NCBI GenBank assembly: GCA_013003715.1
Contig: JABDIN010000065.1
Location: 1 to 64,000, forward strand
Length of the DNA stretch: 64,000 bases
DNA from: Desulfobacteraceae bacterium
GTDB lineage: Bacteria > Desulfobacterota > Desulfobacteria > Desulfobacterales > Desulfosarcinaceae
Reading direction: 5' to 3'
The position numbers and the translations under genes were made by a program. How positions within the stretch are numbered: the stretch's first letter is position 1; the number at the start of each line of letters is the position of its first letter. The notes under the pieces are model-generated. The model saw only the letters and a program-made list of their open reading frames with translations, was not told where the DNA came from and searched no databases. Of the stretch, positions 33,815-42,706 are shown in pieces.

Positions 33815-33975
33815 TACAATGTCAAATGACAAAATCCAAATGCCAAATGGCGGAATGCCGGCGAATCATCATGATACGCGGCCCCGATGTTGTTTTACAA
33901 TTGGTAATCGTCCAACCCCTTATCTTTTATTCTTAAAAAATTCAAGAATTAGAAATCTGCGCCTTTAAATGAGAC
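33815..33975. repeat. MITE-like dispersed repeat, copy D
   Basis: The 36-bp core at 33822-33857 is identical to copy A at 15341-15376. A weaker inverted right end lies at about 33945-33975 (agaaatctgcgcctttaaatgagacat). The element sits between the two divergent Rrf2 genes. Confidence 0.6.
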
Positions 33976-34059
33976 ATATTTTATATACGAGTTGATTGTG
34001 ATTTAACTATTTGAAATAATATTGTAAAATTGAGTGTTCTGTTTTTCTTGAAAAATTGA

Positions 34060-34124
34060 TTGACATTGGTATTGTTTCTTGACTAATACAGTCGGAAAGT
34101 AAGCCGACTGTATTAGTCAAGAAA
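34060..34124 (+). promoter_or_regulatory. Promoter with twin IscR-type-1-like (Rrf2) boxes before rrf2-hmc
   Basis: TTGACA (34060-34065), an 18-bp spacer and TAATAC (34084-34089) form a sigma-70 promoter. It is overlapped by a perfect 21-bp inverted repeat, arms 34075-34095 and 34104-34124 with an 8-base loop. Each arm contains a motif of the form YYGACTRWWWYAGTCRR (TTGACTAATACAGTCGG), the E. coli IscR type 1 core. Thus two boxes lie 25 bp apart, centre to centre. The rrf2 start codon follows at 34132. Autoregulation by Rrf2 is inferred. Confidence 0.8.
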
Positions 34125-34131
34125 GGCATGG

Positions 34132-34551
34132 ATGTTTTTTTCACAACGAAAAACACAATACGCACTTCGCGCCATCTATGAGTTGGCAAAGCGACACGGT
34201 GAGGGGCCCACCAAGATTTCTGAAATCGCAAAAGTGCAAGGCATCCCCACCCGGTTCCTCGAAGTCATCCTCAACCAACTCAAAGCCAGCGGCATGGTGG
34301 AATCCAAGAGGGGTTTCTATGGCGGCTACCGGTTAATCCGGCAACCCGGAGATATCACCATTGGCGATGTCCTGCGGTATATGCAGAAAAGCGCCGGACA
34401 CAGTGCCTGCATTGCCTGTGTAGCCGAGGAGAGTTGTCCGTTCGATGGCAATTGCGTGTTTTCGGATATGTGGAAACGGGTGCATACGGAGGTTTACAAA
34501 ATCTTTGACGGTACGACGATCGAAGATCTGGTTCATCACGGATCCTCTTGA
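34132..34551 (+). CDS. rrf2: Rrf2-family redox regulator of the hmc operon
   Basis: The 139-residue winged-helix protein (QYALRAIYELAKRHGEGPTKISEIAKVQGIPTRFLEVILNQLKASGMVESKRGFYGGYRL) has the CX2CX5CX5C motif CIACVAEESCPFDGNC, which likely holds an Fe-S cluster. In Desulfovibrio vulgaris the founding Rrf2 is encoded with the hmc genes and controls them. Here the gene lies directly upstream of hmcA (67 bp), on the same strand. It has its own promoter carrying twin IscR-type boxes, so it probably represses itself and hmc in response to redox state. ATG at 34132 is preceded by agaaagg. Confidence 0.93.
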   Translation: MFFSQRKTQYALRAIYELAKRHGEGPTKISEIAKVQGIPTRFLEVILNQLKASGMVESKRGFYGGYRLIRQPGDITIGDVLRYMQKSAGHSACIACVAEESCPFDGNCVFSDMWKRVHTEVYKIFDGTTIEDLVHHGSS

Positions 34552-34618
34552 TTCTTTTTGTCGCCCAATCGGATTCGCGTACAGGCTTGGGCAGACCGGC
34601 ACTAATCATAAGGGTAAA

Positions 34619-36208
34619 ATGAAGATGCGGATTGTAAAAACGACACAGGGGCAAAACATTTTTCTGATGACGACTATCACCGCCTTGATCTTTGCGGCCG
34701 CCTGTTACGGGGTCGCGACGATGCTGGCGCCGGACACCGAAGGACGGGCGGATATCATCATCATCGATGCTGTCGCGGCATTCGGCGACCTGGAAAGATC
34801 CGGTGTGATTTTTTATCATTCCCGGCACACCCAGGCATTGGAGAAAAGTGGCAAGGATTGTTCGGCCTGTCATCAAACAATGGACGGGCGCTTGAGTCCA
34901 AAATTCATGAGGGTGGAAGATATCAGCCGATCTATGGTTATGGATACCTATCATGACAATTGTATTTCCTGTCATCAGGACACCCTGGACGCGGGCGAAA
35001 AAAGCGGCCCGGTGACCTGCGGTGAATGCCATATTCGCGAATCCGCGCCAATGTCCACCCGCCGGCCCATGGGCCTGGACAAATCACTCCACTACCGACA
35101 TGCAAAAGCCCTGGACAACAAGTGTGAGCAATGCCACCACGAATACGACGAGGGTGCAAAGAAATTGTTCTATGCCGAAGGCAAGGAGGGTGCCTGTCTA
35201 TACTGCCATCGAACGACGGCCGAGGAAAACCGTATCTCCCTGAAAGATGCATCCCATCAGGATTGTATCGGTTGTCATCTGGAACGGACAGCGAAAAATC
35301 TGGACGCCGGTCCGGTGACATGCCTGGGCTGTCATGACCCGGCGGAGCAGAAAATCATCGAGAAGGCAGATAATCTCCCCCGGCTCAAACGGAAACAACC
35401 GGATGCGGTTTTACTCCGCGCGGCATCAGCCGGCGACGGCGGGCTTCAGAGCCGGATGGATGCCGTGGCCTTCAATCACAAGGCCCACGAGGCGTACAAT
35501 GATTCCTGCAAGGTCTGCCACCACGCGGAATTGATGGATTGCCGCTCCTGCCATACCCAGACCGGATCCGAGAAGGGTAACCACATCAAACTTGAACGGG
35601 CCATGCATCAAACCGGTGTCGACACCAGTTGTATCGGATGCCATACACGGGAGCAGCAAGCCATCGAATGTGCCGGCTGCCACTCGGCCATCGTTAAATC
35701 GCCTCCGCAGCAACAGGCCTATTGCAAGACCTGTCATGCGACGCCGTCCACCGCCGTTACGGCGGCCGGCAATCCCGCTCAGGTGGAAACCGCCCGCATC
35801 GCACAGCAGCAGCTCGACAGCCGGAAACCCATGTATGGCACCTATGCCGATGCCGACATTCCCGATATAGTCATCATCGGGCAATTGGTCAGCCAGTACG
35901 AAGCGGTTGAATTGCCCCACCGAAAAATCGTAACCACACTGGTTCGCAATCTCGAGAATAGTAAATTGGCCGCCTACTTTCATGCCGACCCGGGAACGGT
36001 ATGCCAGGGATGTCACCACAATAGTCCGCCGGCCGAAAAACCGCCATTGTGTGCAAGCTGCCACGGGGTGCCGTTTGACGAGAAAAATCCCTCGAAACCG
36101 GGGTTGTCCGGGGCATATCACCAGCAGTGTATGAATTGTCATGACCGGATGGGGATTGTAAAACCGGATTCCCGGGACTGCGAGTCCTGTCATAAAGAAA
36201 AAAAATGA
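34619..36208 (+). CDS. hmcA: HmcA, 16-heme high-molecular-weight cytochrome c
   Basis: Starting at MKMRIVK (aaggg before the ATG), the 529-residue protein has an N-terminal signal or anchor helix (IFLMTTITALIFAAACYGVATM) followed by exactly 16 CXXCH motifs, from CSACH to CESCH. That is the heme count of Desulfovibrio HmcA, and the length is close. HmcA sits in the periplasm and exchanges electrons with type I cytochrome c3, passing them to the membrane subunits HmcB-HmcF. Extra free histidines near the motifs supply the second axial ligands. It is the first structural gene of hmcABCDEF, 36 bp before hmcB. Confidence 0.95.
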   Translation: MKMRIVKTTQGQNIFLMTTITALIFAAACYGVATMLAPDTEGRADIIIIDAVAAFGDLERSGVIFYHSRHTQALEKSGKDCSACHQTMDGRLSPKFMRVEDISRSMVMDTYHDNCISCHQDTLDAGEKSGPVTCGECHIRESAPMSTRRPMGLDKSLHYRHAKALDNKCEQCHHEYDEGAKKLFYAEGKEGACLYCHRTTAEENRISLKDASHQDCIGCHLERTAKNLDAGPVTCLGCHDPAEQKIIEKADNLPRLKRKQPDAVLLRAASAGDGGLQSRMDAVAFNHKAHEAYNDSCKVCHHAELMDCRSCHTQTGSEKGNHIKLERAMHQTGVDTSCIGCHTREQQAIECAGCHSAIVKSPPQQQAYCKTCHATPSTAVTAAGNPAQVETARIAQQQLDSRKPMYGTYADADIPDIVIIGQLVSQYEAVELPHRKIVTTLVRNLENSKLAAYFHADPGTVCQGCHHNSPPAEKPPLCASCHGVPFDEKNPSKPGLSGAYHQQCMNCHDRMGIVKPDSRDCESCHKEKK

Positions 36209-36244
36209 TGGTATCAACGATAGATTCAGGTTGAGGAAGAACAT

Positions 36245-37366
36245 ATGTCGATTTCACGGAGAAAATTTCTGGGATGGATCGGCGCCGCGGGGATGACGTC
36301 TGCCGTTGGCCGGAAAGCCCATGCCGCATCCAATAAACAGTTTACAGGCTATGCGGAAGCCAATGCGGTGTTGCATGATATTTCATTGTGCATCGGTTGT
36401 CGCAAATGTGAGGATGCCTGCAACAAGGTGAACGACCTCCCGCCACCGAAAGCTTCGTTTTCCGACCTTTCGGTGCTGGAAGCATCGCGTCGCACGGACG
36501 CTTACACCTATACCGTGGTCAATCAGAAACAGACGTCCGGCAATGCCAAACCGGTATTCTTTAAAAACCAATGCAATCATTGCCTTGAACCGGCCTGCGC
36601 ATCGGCCTGTTTCGTACAGGCATTCCGGAAAACCGATACCGGCGCCGTCACTTATGATGAAACGGTCTGCGTGGGGTGCCGCTATTGCATGGTGGCGTGT
36701 CCGTTTGAAATTCCGGCATATGAATATGATAAGGCGCTGACCCCCCGGGTTACCAAATGTACCATGTGTTATCCACGACTGATCGACGGTAAATTGCCGG
36801 GATGCGTGGAGGCCTGCCCGGCGGAGGCATTGTCCTTTGGCAAGCGTGATGACTTGCTCGCCCTTGCGCGGGAGCGGATTCGTAAATTCCCGGAACGGTA
36901 TGTGAACCATGTTTATGGTGAGCATGAAATGGGTGGCACCAGTTGGCTATATCTGTCCAATGTCCCCTTCGACCGGATCGGCATGCGCATGGATCTGGGC
37001 ACCAGGCCGGCCGGAGAACTGACGGCGGGCGCGTTGGGCGCTGTCCCCATCGTGGTGGGATTGTGGCCCATATTGCTGGGGGGCATCTATGCGGTGAGCA
37101 AACGCAAAGACAAAATCGCCGCCGAAGAACAAGCGGAAGCGGTGGCCGCCGCCCTTGAAGAAGCCAATGCCGCAGCCGATGCCAGGTTGACATCGGAATT
37201 GGAAAAGGCGGAAAAACAAAAACAACTGGCCATCGAAAAAGAAGTTCAAAAAGCACTTGAAGAACAGGCCGCAGCCGCAGCCGAAAAGGCAGCCGGAGCG
37301 GATGGTACCGCCGACGTCGATAAACCGGAAGCGGGTGATGACGACAGCCGGTCATCCACCGAATAA
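36245..37366 (+). CDS. hmcB: HmcB, periplasm-facing four-[4Fe-4S] ferredoxin-like subunit
   Basis: The 373-residue protein has a twin-arginine-type signal ([13 protein letters not shown]), then four cysteine clusters: [35 protein letters not shown] and CTMC...CVEAC. They bind four [4Fe-4S] clusters as in DmsB/HmcB proteins and wire HmcA to the membrane subunit HmcC. A single membrane helix follows ([23 protein letters not shown]). About 85 residues of Ala/Glu/Lys-rich, probably coiled-coil tail then end in an acidic stretch ([15 protein letters not shown]). A 163-bp gap with a perfect hairpin separates it from hmcC. Confidence 0.94.
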   Translation: MSISRRKFLGWIGAAGMTSAVGRKAHAASNKQFTGYAEANAVLHDISLCIGCRKCEDACNKVNDLPPPKASFSDLSVLEASRRTDAYTYTVVNQKQTSGNAKPVFFKNQCNHCLEPACASACFVQAFRKTDTGAVTYDETVCVGCRYCMVACPFEIPAYEYDKALTPRVTKCTMCYPRLIDGKLPGCVEACPAEALSFGKRDDLLALARERIRKFPERYVNHVYGEHEMGGTSWLYLSNVPFDRIGMRMDLGTRPAGELTAGALGAVPIVVGLWPILLGGIYAVSKRKDKIAAEEQAEAVAAALEEANAAADARLTSELEKAEKQKQLAIEKEVQKALEEQAAAAAEKAAGADGTADVDKPEAGDDDSRSSTE

Positions 37367-37450
37367 CCGGAGATGTGGATTCAACCGGGAAATCCGGTCC
37401 GAAGTTTTTTTCATAATGAATGTCATTAAAATTCGTTATCGTTTGGTTAG

Positions 37451-37483
37451 TGTCCATCCAGAGATGCTATTTATGGATGGACA
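37451..37483 (+). other. Intra-operon hairpin between hmcB and hmcC
   Basis: tgtccatcca (37451-37460) is perfectly complementary to tggatggaca (37474-37483), with a 13-base loop. No T run follows, so it is unlikely to be a terminator. It could be an RNA-processing or stabilising element inside the hmc transcript, about 50 bases before the hmcC start. Confidence 0.6.
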
Positions 37484-37529
37484 ATAGTTAATATTCAGAA
37501 ATACAGAGCATTCAAGAAGAGGTTCGTTT

Positions 37530-38702
37530 ATGTCTGATCATACCGCTGAAACCGGCAAATCCGTGTTTACACTTTTCAACCTGGTGGCCGGGATAATCGT
37601 CGTGATGGGTTTGATCCTCACGTTCTTGAGATTCACCGGCGGTCTTTCCACCGTTACCAATCTGTCCGATTACAATCCCTGGGGGATTTGGATCGGATTT
37701 GACTTACTGACCGGTGTGGCATTGGCCGCAGGCGGTTATGTAACCTCCGCCGCCGTTTACATCTTCGGCATGAAAAAATACCATAGCGCGGTCCGCCCCG
37801 CAGTCCTCACCGGGTTTCTCGGTTATGCCCTTGTGGTGCTCGCCCTGAACTACGACGTGGGGCGCCCCTGGCGGCTGCCGTACCCCTTTATCATGCAACA
37901 GGGAACCACCTCCCTGCTCTTTGAGGTAGCCGCCTGCGTGGCCTTGTATCTGAGTGTTTTATTTCTCGAATACTCACCGGCGGCATTGGAATGGCTCGGT
38001 CTCAAGCGAGCCCGCAACCTGGCGATTAAACTGACCATGGCGCTCACCTTTTTCGGCGTGATTCTCAGCACCCTGCATCAGTCCTCCCTGGGGGCGCTCT
38101 ATCTGATTGCACCTTCGAAACTGCATCCGCTTTGGTATTCGACATACCTGCCGGTCTATTTTTTCGTGAGCAGTATCATCGCCGGCATCTCCATGGTTCT
38201 CTTCGAGAGCACATTATCACACCGGTATTTCAAGGATAAGATGAGCCGGACCTACCTGGATGAGCATAATCCGGTGACACTTGGATTCGGAAAAGCCGCA
38301 TCTTATGTGTTGGCCGGATATTTCATCATAAAAATCATCGGCATATCAGTGGACAACAACTGGCACCTTTTAGGTACCGGATACGGTGTCTGGTTTCTGG
38401 TGGAACTTCTCGGGTTCGTTGCCCTGCCGTGTTTTTTGTATGCCGTTGGCGTGCGGGAGAAAAATCTGCTGCTTATTCGCTGCACGGCGGTATGGACGGT
38501 GCTCGGGGTGGTGCTGAACCGGTTGAATGTCTCACTGATCGCATTCAACTACCATCTGCCGTCCACCGAAAGATATGTGCCCCATTGGATGGAAGTGGGA
38601 ATAACCCTGTTTATCGTAACTCTCGGTGTATTGGCGTTTCGATTCATTGTCACCCGGATGCCGATTTTTTATGAACATCCGGACTATGAAGACGCGCACT
38701 GA
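37530..38702 (+). CDS. hmcC: HmcC, NrfD/PsrC-type membrane subunit
   Basis: The 390-residue polytopic protein of the NrfD family has about ten membrane helices, with LTGVALAAGGYVTSAAVYIFGMKKYHSAVRPAVLTGFLGYALVVLALNYDVGRPWRLPYP and LHQSSLGALYLIAPSKLHPLWYS as family signatures. HmcC anchors HmcB and is thought to interact with quinone or pass charge across the membrane without binding metal cofactors. It is the third hmc gene; aagaggttcgttt provides the start context. The small hmcD gene follows at 27 bp. Confidence 0.95.
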   Translation: MSDHTAETGKSVFTLFNLVAGIIVVMGLILTFLRFTGGLSTVTNLSDYNPWGIWIGFDLLTGVALAAGGYVTSAAVYIFGMKKYHSAVRPAVLTGFLGYALVVLALNYDVGRPWRLPYPFIMQQGTTSLLFEVAACVALYLSVLFLEYSPAALEWLGLKRARNLAIKLTMALTFFGVILSTLHQSSLGALYLIAPSKLHPLWYSTYLPVYFFVSSIIAGISMVLFESTLSHRYFKDKMSRTYLDEHNPVTLGFGKAASYVLAGYFIIKIIGISVDNNWHLLGTGYGVWFLVELLGFVALPCFLYAVGVREKNLLLIRCTAVWTVLGVVLNRLNVSLIAFNYHLPSTERYVPHWMEVGITLFIVTLGVLAFRFIVTRMPIFYEHPDYEDAH

Positions 38703-38728
38703 TCCGGGAATCGAAAAAGGACGGAAAA

Positions 38729-38860
38729 ATGGGCGATGTTTTTTTGACCCTTCAGGATTTCATGACGTTTACAAAGGGTGTAACCTACTTGATCATGGTT
38801 GCCGCACTATGCGGGATCGGACTGTTTTGGCGTTTTCTCAATGCAAGGGATGATGATTGA
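38729..38860 (+). CDS. hmcD: HmcD, 43-residue single-helix subunit
   Basis: A short open frame (MGDVFLTLQDFMTFTKGVTY...) of 43 codons with an acceptable ribosome site (aaaagg) encodes one membrane helix (about residues 17-36, YLIMVAALCGIGLFWRF) and ends NARDDD. It lies exactly where hmcD is found in Desulfovibrio, between the NrfD-like hmcC and the NarI-like hmcE. The Desulfovibrio HmcD is likewise a very small one-helix protein. Ordinary length cut-offs would miss it. Its role in the complex is unknown. Confidence 0.82.
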   Translation: MGDVFLTLQDFMTFTKGVTYLIMVAALCGIGLFWRFLNARDDD

Positions 38861-38934
38861 GATGTATGGTGAACCCTTGAGCCACCAATCGTCGTTGCGG
38901 ACAAAAACCGAGTTGATTTTTTAAGGAGTGTTTC

Positions 38935-39615
38935 ATGTATGATTTCGTATCCGGCCCCCTTGCCTGGCTGTCGTTTATAATCTTTTTCGTCGGTATCATC
39001 TATCGCATTATCTGGTATGTCCGCGGTCTGGATTGGCAGATGGACCGGGTGGCCTATCGTCCGCACCGAAAATACGGCATCAAAGGGGCGGCGCGGTCCA
39101 TTTTCTACTGGTTGCTGCCGTTTGGTACGCGCAGCTGGCGTTATTATCCGTCATTTACGATAATGGTCTTTGTATTTCATTTCGGATTATTGTTCTCTCC
39201 GCTGTTTTTGCCCGCGCATAATATTATGCTGGAGCAGGCCGTCGGCTTCGGCCTGCCGACCATTTCCGAATCCGCTGCGGACGTGCTCACCATCCTGGTG
39301 ATCCTGGCCGCCGTTTTCATCATTATGCGCCGGATTGCCCTGCCCGAGGTCCGGATTCTGACCAAGCCCTATGATTTTCTGGTGCTGGCCATTGCGGTGG
39401 CCCCCTTTATCACCGGGTTTCTGGCCTATCACCAGGTGGGGAACTATCGGGTGATGCTCACGGCCCATATTCTCTGCGGGGAAATCATGTTGGTGGCCAT
39501 ACCCTTTACAAAGCTTTCCCATTTCGTGCTGTTTTTCATGTCCCGTGCCCAGTTGGGGATGGATTACGGCATCAAGCGAGGCGGCATGAAAAACGCCAAG
39601 GGAATGACCTGGTAG
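38935..39615 (+). CDS. hmcE: HmcE, NarI-like cytochrome b membrane subunit
   Basis: The 226-residue protein has about five membrane helices and conserved histidines in helices (MVFVFHFGLLFSPLFLPAHN, FLAYHQVGNYRVMLTAHILCGEIMLVAIPFTKLSHFV), as in the NarI-like b-heme subunits HmcE, TmcC and DsrM. It would carry electrons across the membrane to HmcF. aaggag precedes the ATG. It is paralogous to TmcC at 46788-47447, sharing the FLAYHQ and CGEIMLVAIPFTKLSH region. Confidence 0.93.
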   Translation: MYDFVSGPLAWLSFIIFFVGIIYRIIWYVRGLDWQMDRVAYRPHRKYGIKGAARSIFYWLLPFGTRSWRYYPSFTIMVFVFHFGLLFSPLFLPAHNIMLEQAVGFGLPTISESAADVLTILVILAAVFIIMRRIALPEVRILTKPYDFLVLAIAVAPFITGFLAYHQVGNYRVMLTAHILCGEIMLVAIPFTKLSHFVLFFMSRAQLGMDYGIKRGGMKNAKGMTW

Positions 39616-39741
39616 GTCGGTTTTCCGGCCGGATGATTTTTTACTGGTTTTTGAAATAATCCCCGTATAAAATTGTAGCATGTTGTCGATATTCCGGTAT
39701 TGGGGTAAACTTAACTCATAACACATTTCAGGAGACGAACC

Positions 39742-41127
39742 ATGCCTGAAGGCATCCTTTGCAACAAGAAAACGGTGGATGAAAAATCGCAGCTCGACGC
39801 GCTTCTCGCCGATAAAAGCGGTAAACAATATTATGAAGAGATGAACCATCTGGAAGTGGATTCGGATGCATTGTGGGCCGCCATTCAAAAGACGTGTAAA
39901 TCGCGCATTCGGACCTGGCTGGAGATTTGCGCCCATTGCGGTATGTGTGCGGACAGTTGTTTTTACTACCTGGCAAACCATAAGGATCCCAAGCAGGTCC
40001 CTTCATATAAAATTCAATCCACCCTGGGTGAATTGATCCGCCGTAAAGGGAAAGTGGATAACGCCTTCATGCAGATGTGCATGGATACCGCCTACTCCAA
40101 GTGCAGTTGCTGCACCCGCTGCGGGCTCTACTGTCCGTTCGGCATTGATATGGGTATCATGTTCGGCTATTTGCGCGGGCTGTTGTTTTCCCAGGGATTT
40201 GTGCCGTGGGAAATGAAAATCGGTACGGGAATGCACCGGATATTCCGCGCCCAGATGGATATTACAACTGAAGACTGGGTGGAGACCTGTGAATGGATGG
40301 CCGAAGAATACGAGGAGGACTGGCCGGGGCTGACCATCCCCATCGACGTTCAAGATGCGGATATCATATACACGGTCAACGCCCGGGAACCCAAACACTA
40401 CCCCGAGGATCTGGCTGAGGCCGCTATCCTTTTCCATGTGGCCGGTGAAAACTGGACGGTTCCCAGTGAAGGATGGGAGGAGACCAGTCTGGCCATGTTT
40501 GCCGGGGATTGGGCGGCGTGCAAAATGCAGGTTGAGAGTGTTTATGCTGCCATGGATCGCCTCAAACCCAAACGGATGGTGGTGACCGAATGCGGGCACG
40601 CTTATCGCGCAACCGTCATTGAAGGACCTTACTGGGCGGGCTTGCCTTCGGGCCAGACGCCCATTGAAAGCATCCATTATGTGGAGTGGGTGGCCGAAGC
40701 ATTGCGGACCGGTAAGCTGAAAATTGATCCGGCAAAGAAAATCAAGGAACCGGTGACCTACCAGGATTCATGCAATTATATCCGAAACGGCGGCCTGGCC
40801 GATGTCGCACGTGAAATCATGGGATATATCGCGGAGGATTTCCGTGAAATGACCCCCTGCCGTGAACACAATTTCTGCTGCGGCGGCGGCGGCGGTCTGA
40901 ATGGCATCGGAAGATACCGTCCGGAGCGTAATATCGGGCTTAAGGTAAAGCGCGACCAGATTCTGGCCACCGGTGCCAAATTGGTCGTGGCACCGTGCCA
41001 CAATTGCTGGGATGCCATCAGGGACCTGGAAGAAGTCTATAAGGTTGGTATCAGGTGGTCCTTTTTGAAGCCGCTGTTGCTGAACATGATCATTGTCCCC
41101 GACCACCTCAAGCCCACGGAGGAATAA
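39742..41127 (+). CDS. hmcF: HmcF, cytoplasmic Fe-S protein with CCG domain (HdrD-like)
   Basis: The 461-residue protein has two N-terminal [4Fe-4S] motifs ([29 protein letters not shown]) and CCG-type cysteine-rich regions related to heterodisulfide reductase ([31 protein letters not shown]). It is the cytoplasmic end of the Hmc complex, where electrons pass to or from a thiol/disulfide or other cytoplasmic carrier; the true partner is not established. It is the last hmc gene, 126 bp after hmcE. Its paralogue TmcB is at 47491-48822. Confidence 0.94.
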   Translation: MPEGILCNKKTVDEKSQLDALLADKSGKQYYEEMNHLEVDSDALWAAIQKTCKSRIRTWLEICAHCGMCADSCFYYLANHKDPKQVPSYKIQSTLGELIRRKGKVDNAFMQMCMDTAYSKCSCCTRCGLYCPFGIDMGIMFGYLRGLLFSQGFVPWEMKIGTGMHRIFRAQMDITTEDWVETCEWMAEEYEEDWPGLTIPIDVQDADIIYTVNAREPKHYPEDLAEAAILFHVAGENWTVPSEGWEETSLAMFAGDWAACKMQVESVYAAMDRLKPKRMVVTECGHAYRATVIEGPYWAGLPSGQTPIESIHYVEWVAEALRTGKLKIDPAKKIKEPVTYQDSCNYIRNGGLADVAREIMGYIAEDFREMTPCREHNFCCGGGGGLNGIGRYRPERNIGLKVKRDQILATGAKLVVAPCHNCWDAIRDLEEVYKVGIRWSFLKPLLLNMIIVPDHLKPTEE

Positions 41128-41236
41128 ATTGCTGTTGTCTCAGCAACCGGGTGAATCCGCAACACCGGCGAATGCTTCCGTTTAACCGTTGTGCGCCGAT
41201 GGATGGGGCAATCAGTTAATTTGAACGGGAAAATTG

Positions 41237-41773
41237 ATGGACACGATCACGCTTCAGGCGGATGGTTATCTTAATCTCGACGGGAAAAAGGTGGAAGCCA
41301 GTCCGCTGGTCCACCTTGGCGCGATGATCTCGGTAGAAAAAAAAGCGACATTGCGCAGCTATTTTTATATGCTCTCGAAATACCCTCAGCTGCAGGAGTT
41401 GAACTCTTTTTTTCCGACAATACTGGACATGTACCACCAATGCGACCACCATTCATGCCGCAATGATCAATTTGATTTTCTTGAACTGACCAAAACCATC
41501 GAAATGGTCGGTTTTCCGGGCGAACCCCGGTTGGAGTTCTACCAGTCATTTCACGGTACACGTGGTGAACAGACGTTCGAAATCCGGGACTATGATCTCA
41601 GCACGATCTTGGACATGGACATCAGGATAGGCCGGTTGAAACATGTTATTTTCGGTGACCGGATGGATGTTTTCAAATTCGACACTGTTTTTACGCTTTT
41701 TGAATTTATTGACGGGATTGCCTGGGAGCTTGGTTTTCAATGGGCGCCCACCGAGTGCCAATTAAGGAGCTGA
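41237..41773 (+). CDS. Soluble protein of unknown function downstream of hmcF
   Basis: The 178-residue protein begins at the ATG after aacggga. It has no signal or membrane helix. A central motif YHQCDHHSCRNDQFDFLELTKTIEM combines Cys and His in a way that could bind metal (CX4C with three His nearby). The C-terminal half alternates hydrophobic and acidic residues (DLSTILDMDIRIGRLKHVIFG). I recognise no family. The universal stress gene starts 3 bp after its stop, so the two are coupled. Placement after hmcF suggests an Hmc-associated role; that is inference. Confidence 0.75.
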   Translation: MDTITLQADGYLNLDGKKVEASPLVHLGAMISVEKKATLRSYFYMLSKYPQLQELNSFFPTILDMYHQCDHHSCRNDQFDFLELTKTIEMVGFPGEPRLEFYQSFHGTRGEQTFEIRDYDLSTILDMDIRIGRLKHVIFGDRMDVFKFDTVFTLFEFIDGIAWELGFQWAPTECQLRS

Positions 41774-41776
41774 ATT

Positions 41777-42700
41777 ATGTTTAATAAAATTCTTTTTGCC
41801 ACAACTGCTTCTCCAACCTGCGATAATGCCGCGAAAGTCGCTTTCGACCTGGAGTTGAAGTGGAATGCCAAACTTTTCGTGTTCCATGTGCTCGGGGTAC
41901 CCACGCGGGGGTACAGCCCGTTTGTCACGGATGCAAGAACCGGCGAAGAAGAAACGGTGGATCCGGATTATATCGATTGGGTAAAAGAGGAGATGAAAAA
42001 CACCTATGCCGATCTTCTCGAAGACAGCGATGCCGAGTTGTGCTCGGCCGTGGGCGCGCCACATCGTGAAATTCTCAGAATGGCTCGAAAGGAAAATGTA
42101 GATCTCATTGTCATGGGCGCGCATACACGGGAAGAGGATGTCGGTGCCACGCGTCATCGTGCGGTGGTCGGCAGTACCATGCAAAAGGTCGCCAAGGCCG
42201 CCCGCTGTCCGGTGGTGATTATCAGCCGTCCCTGCACCACCTGCTGGAAGTTGTTTTCCAATATTGTCATTGGTACCGATTTTTCCAAGGCGTCTTACTC
42301 GGCTTTCCTGTTTGCCTACAAGCTCGCCAAGGAAGTGGGGGCGAATCTCCACATTTTTCATGCACTCGACATCAACGACGGCAGGAGCGGACCTCCGGCA
42401 GCCCAGGAAGAGATCGAGGCGAAGATAAAGGCTGCCCGTGAAAAAATCGAGTCCGCATATGTGTCCAAGATAAAGGATTTCGACAAGTATACCATCGATA
42501 TCTGGGAAGGCATACCTTATGTGGAAATATTGAAATTTGCCAGGGATAAAGGCTCGGACCTGATCGTGATGTCCCATCATACCCGCGAAATCGATCCTGA
42601 AAAAGCCCTCCTGGGCAGTACCGTCGAACAGGTTGTACTACGATCGGCATGCCCTGTCGCCAGTGTCAATAAACCGGACAAGGTCAAGGATGCTGTCTAA
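41777..42700 (+). CDS. Universal stress protein with two UspA domains
   Basis: The 307-residue protein has two tandem Usp folds. The first (MFNKILFATTASPTCDNAAKVAFDLEL ... DLIVMGAHTREEDVG ... VVGSTMQKVAKAARCPVVII) and the second (FSNIVIGTDFSKASYSAFLFAYKLA ... DLIVMSHHTREIDPEKALLGSTVEQVVLRSACPV) each carry the G-S-T nucleotide loop. In the second domain the first glycine of the ATP motif is replaced, so the halves may differ in binding. Usp proteins act in stress and energy status. It is translated with the preceding gene and 6 bp before the receiver gene, forming a four-gene unit between hmc and tmc. Confidence 0.9.
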   Translation: MFNKILFATTASPTCDNAAKVAFDLELKWNAKLFVFHVLGVPTRGYSPFVTDARTGEEETVDPDYIDWVKEEMKNTYADLLEDSDAELCSAVGAPHREILRMARKENVDLIVMGAHTREEDVGATRHRAVVGSTMQKVAKAARCPVVIISRPCTTCWKLFSNIVIGTDFSKASYSAFLFAYKLAKEVGANLHIFHALDINDGRSGPPAAQEEIEAKIKAAREKIESAYVSKIKDFDKYTIDIWEGIPYVEILKFARDKGSDLIVMSHHTREIDPEKALLGSTVEQVVLRSACPVASVNKPDKVKDAV

Positions 42701-42706
42701 ATCGGG

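Noticed and set aside
37416-37487. 23-codon open frame in the hmcB-hmcC gap
   Set aside because: Coincides with the perfect hairpin, lacks a ribosome site, and no Hmc subunit is expected there.
34619-41127. Reading the hmc cluster as Qrc, Nrf or Dsr complex genes
   Set aside because: The 16-heme cytochrome, four-cluster HmcB, NrfD-like HmcC, tiny HmcD, NarI-like HmcE and CCG protein HmcF in this order match Hmc; Qrc lacks a NarI/CCG pair, and DsrMKJOP has a three-heme DsrJ.
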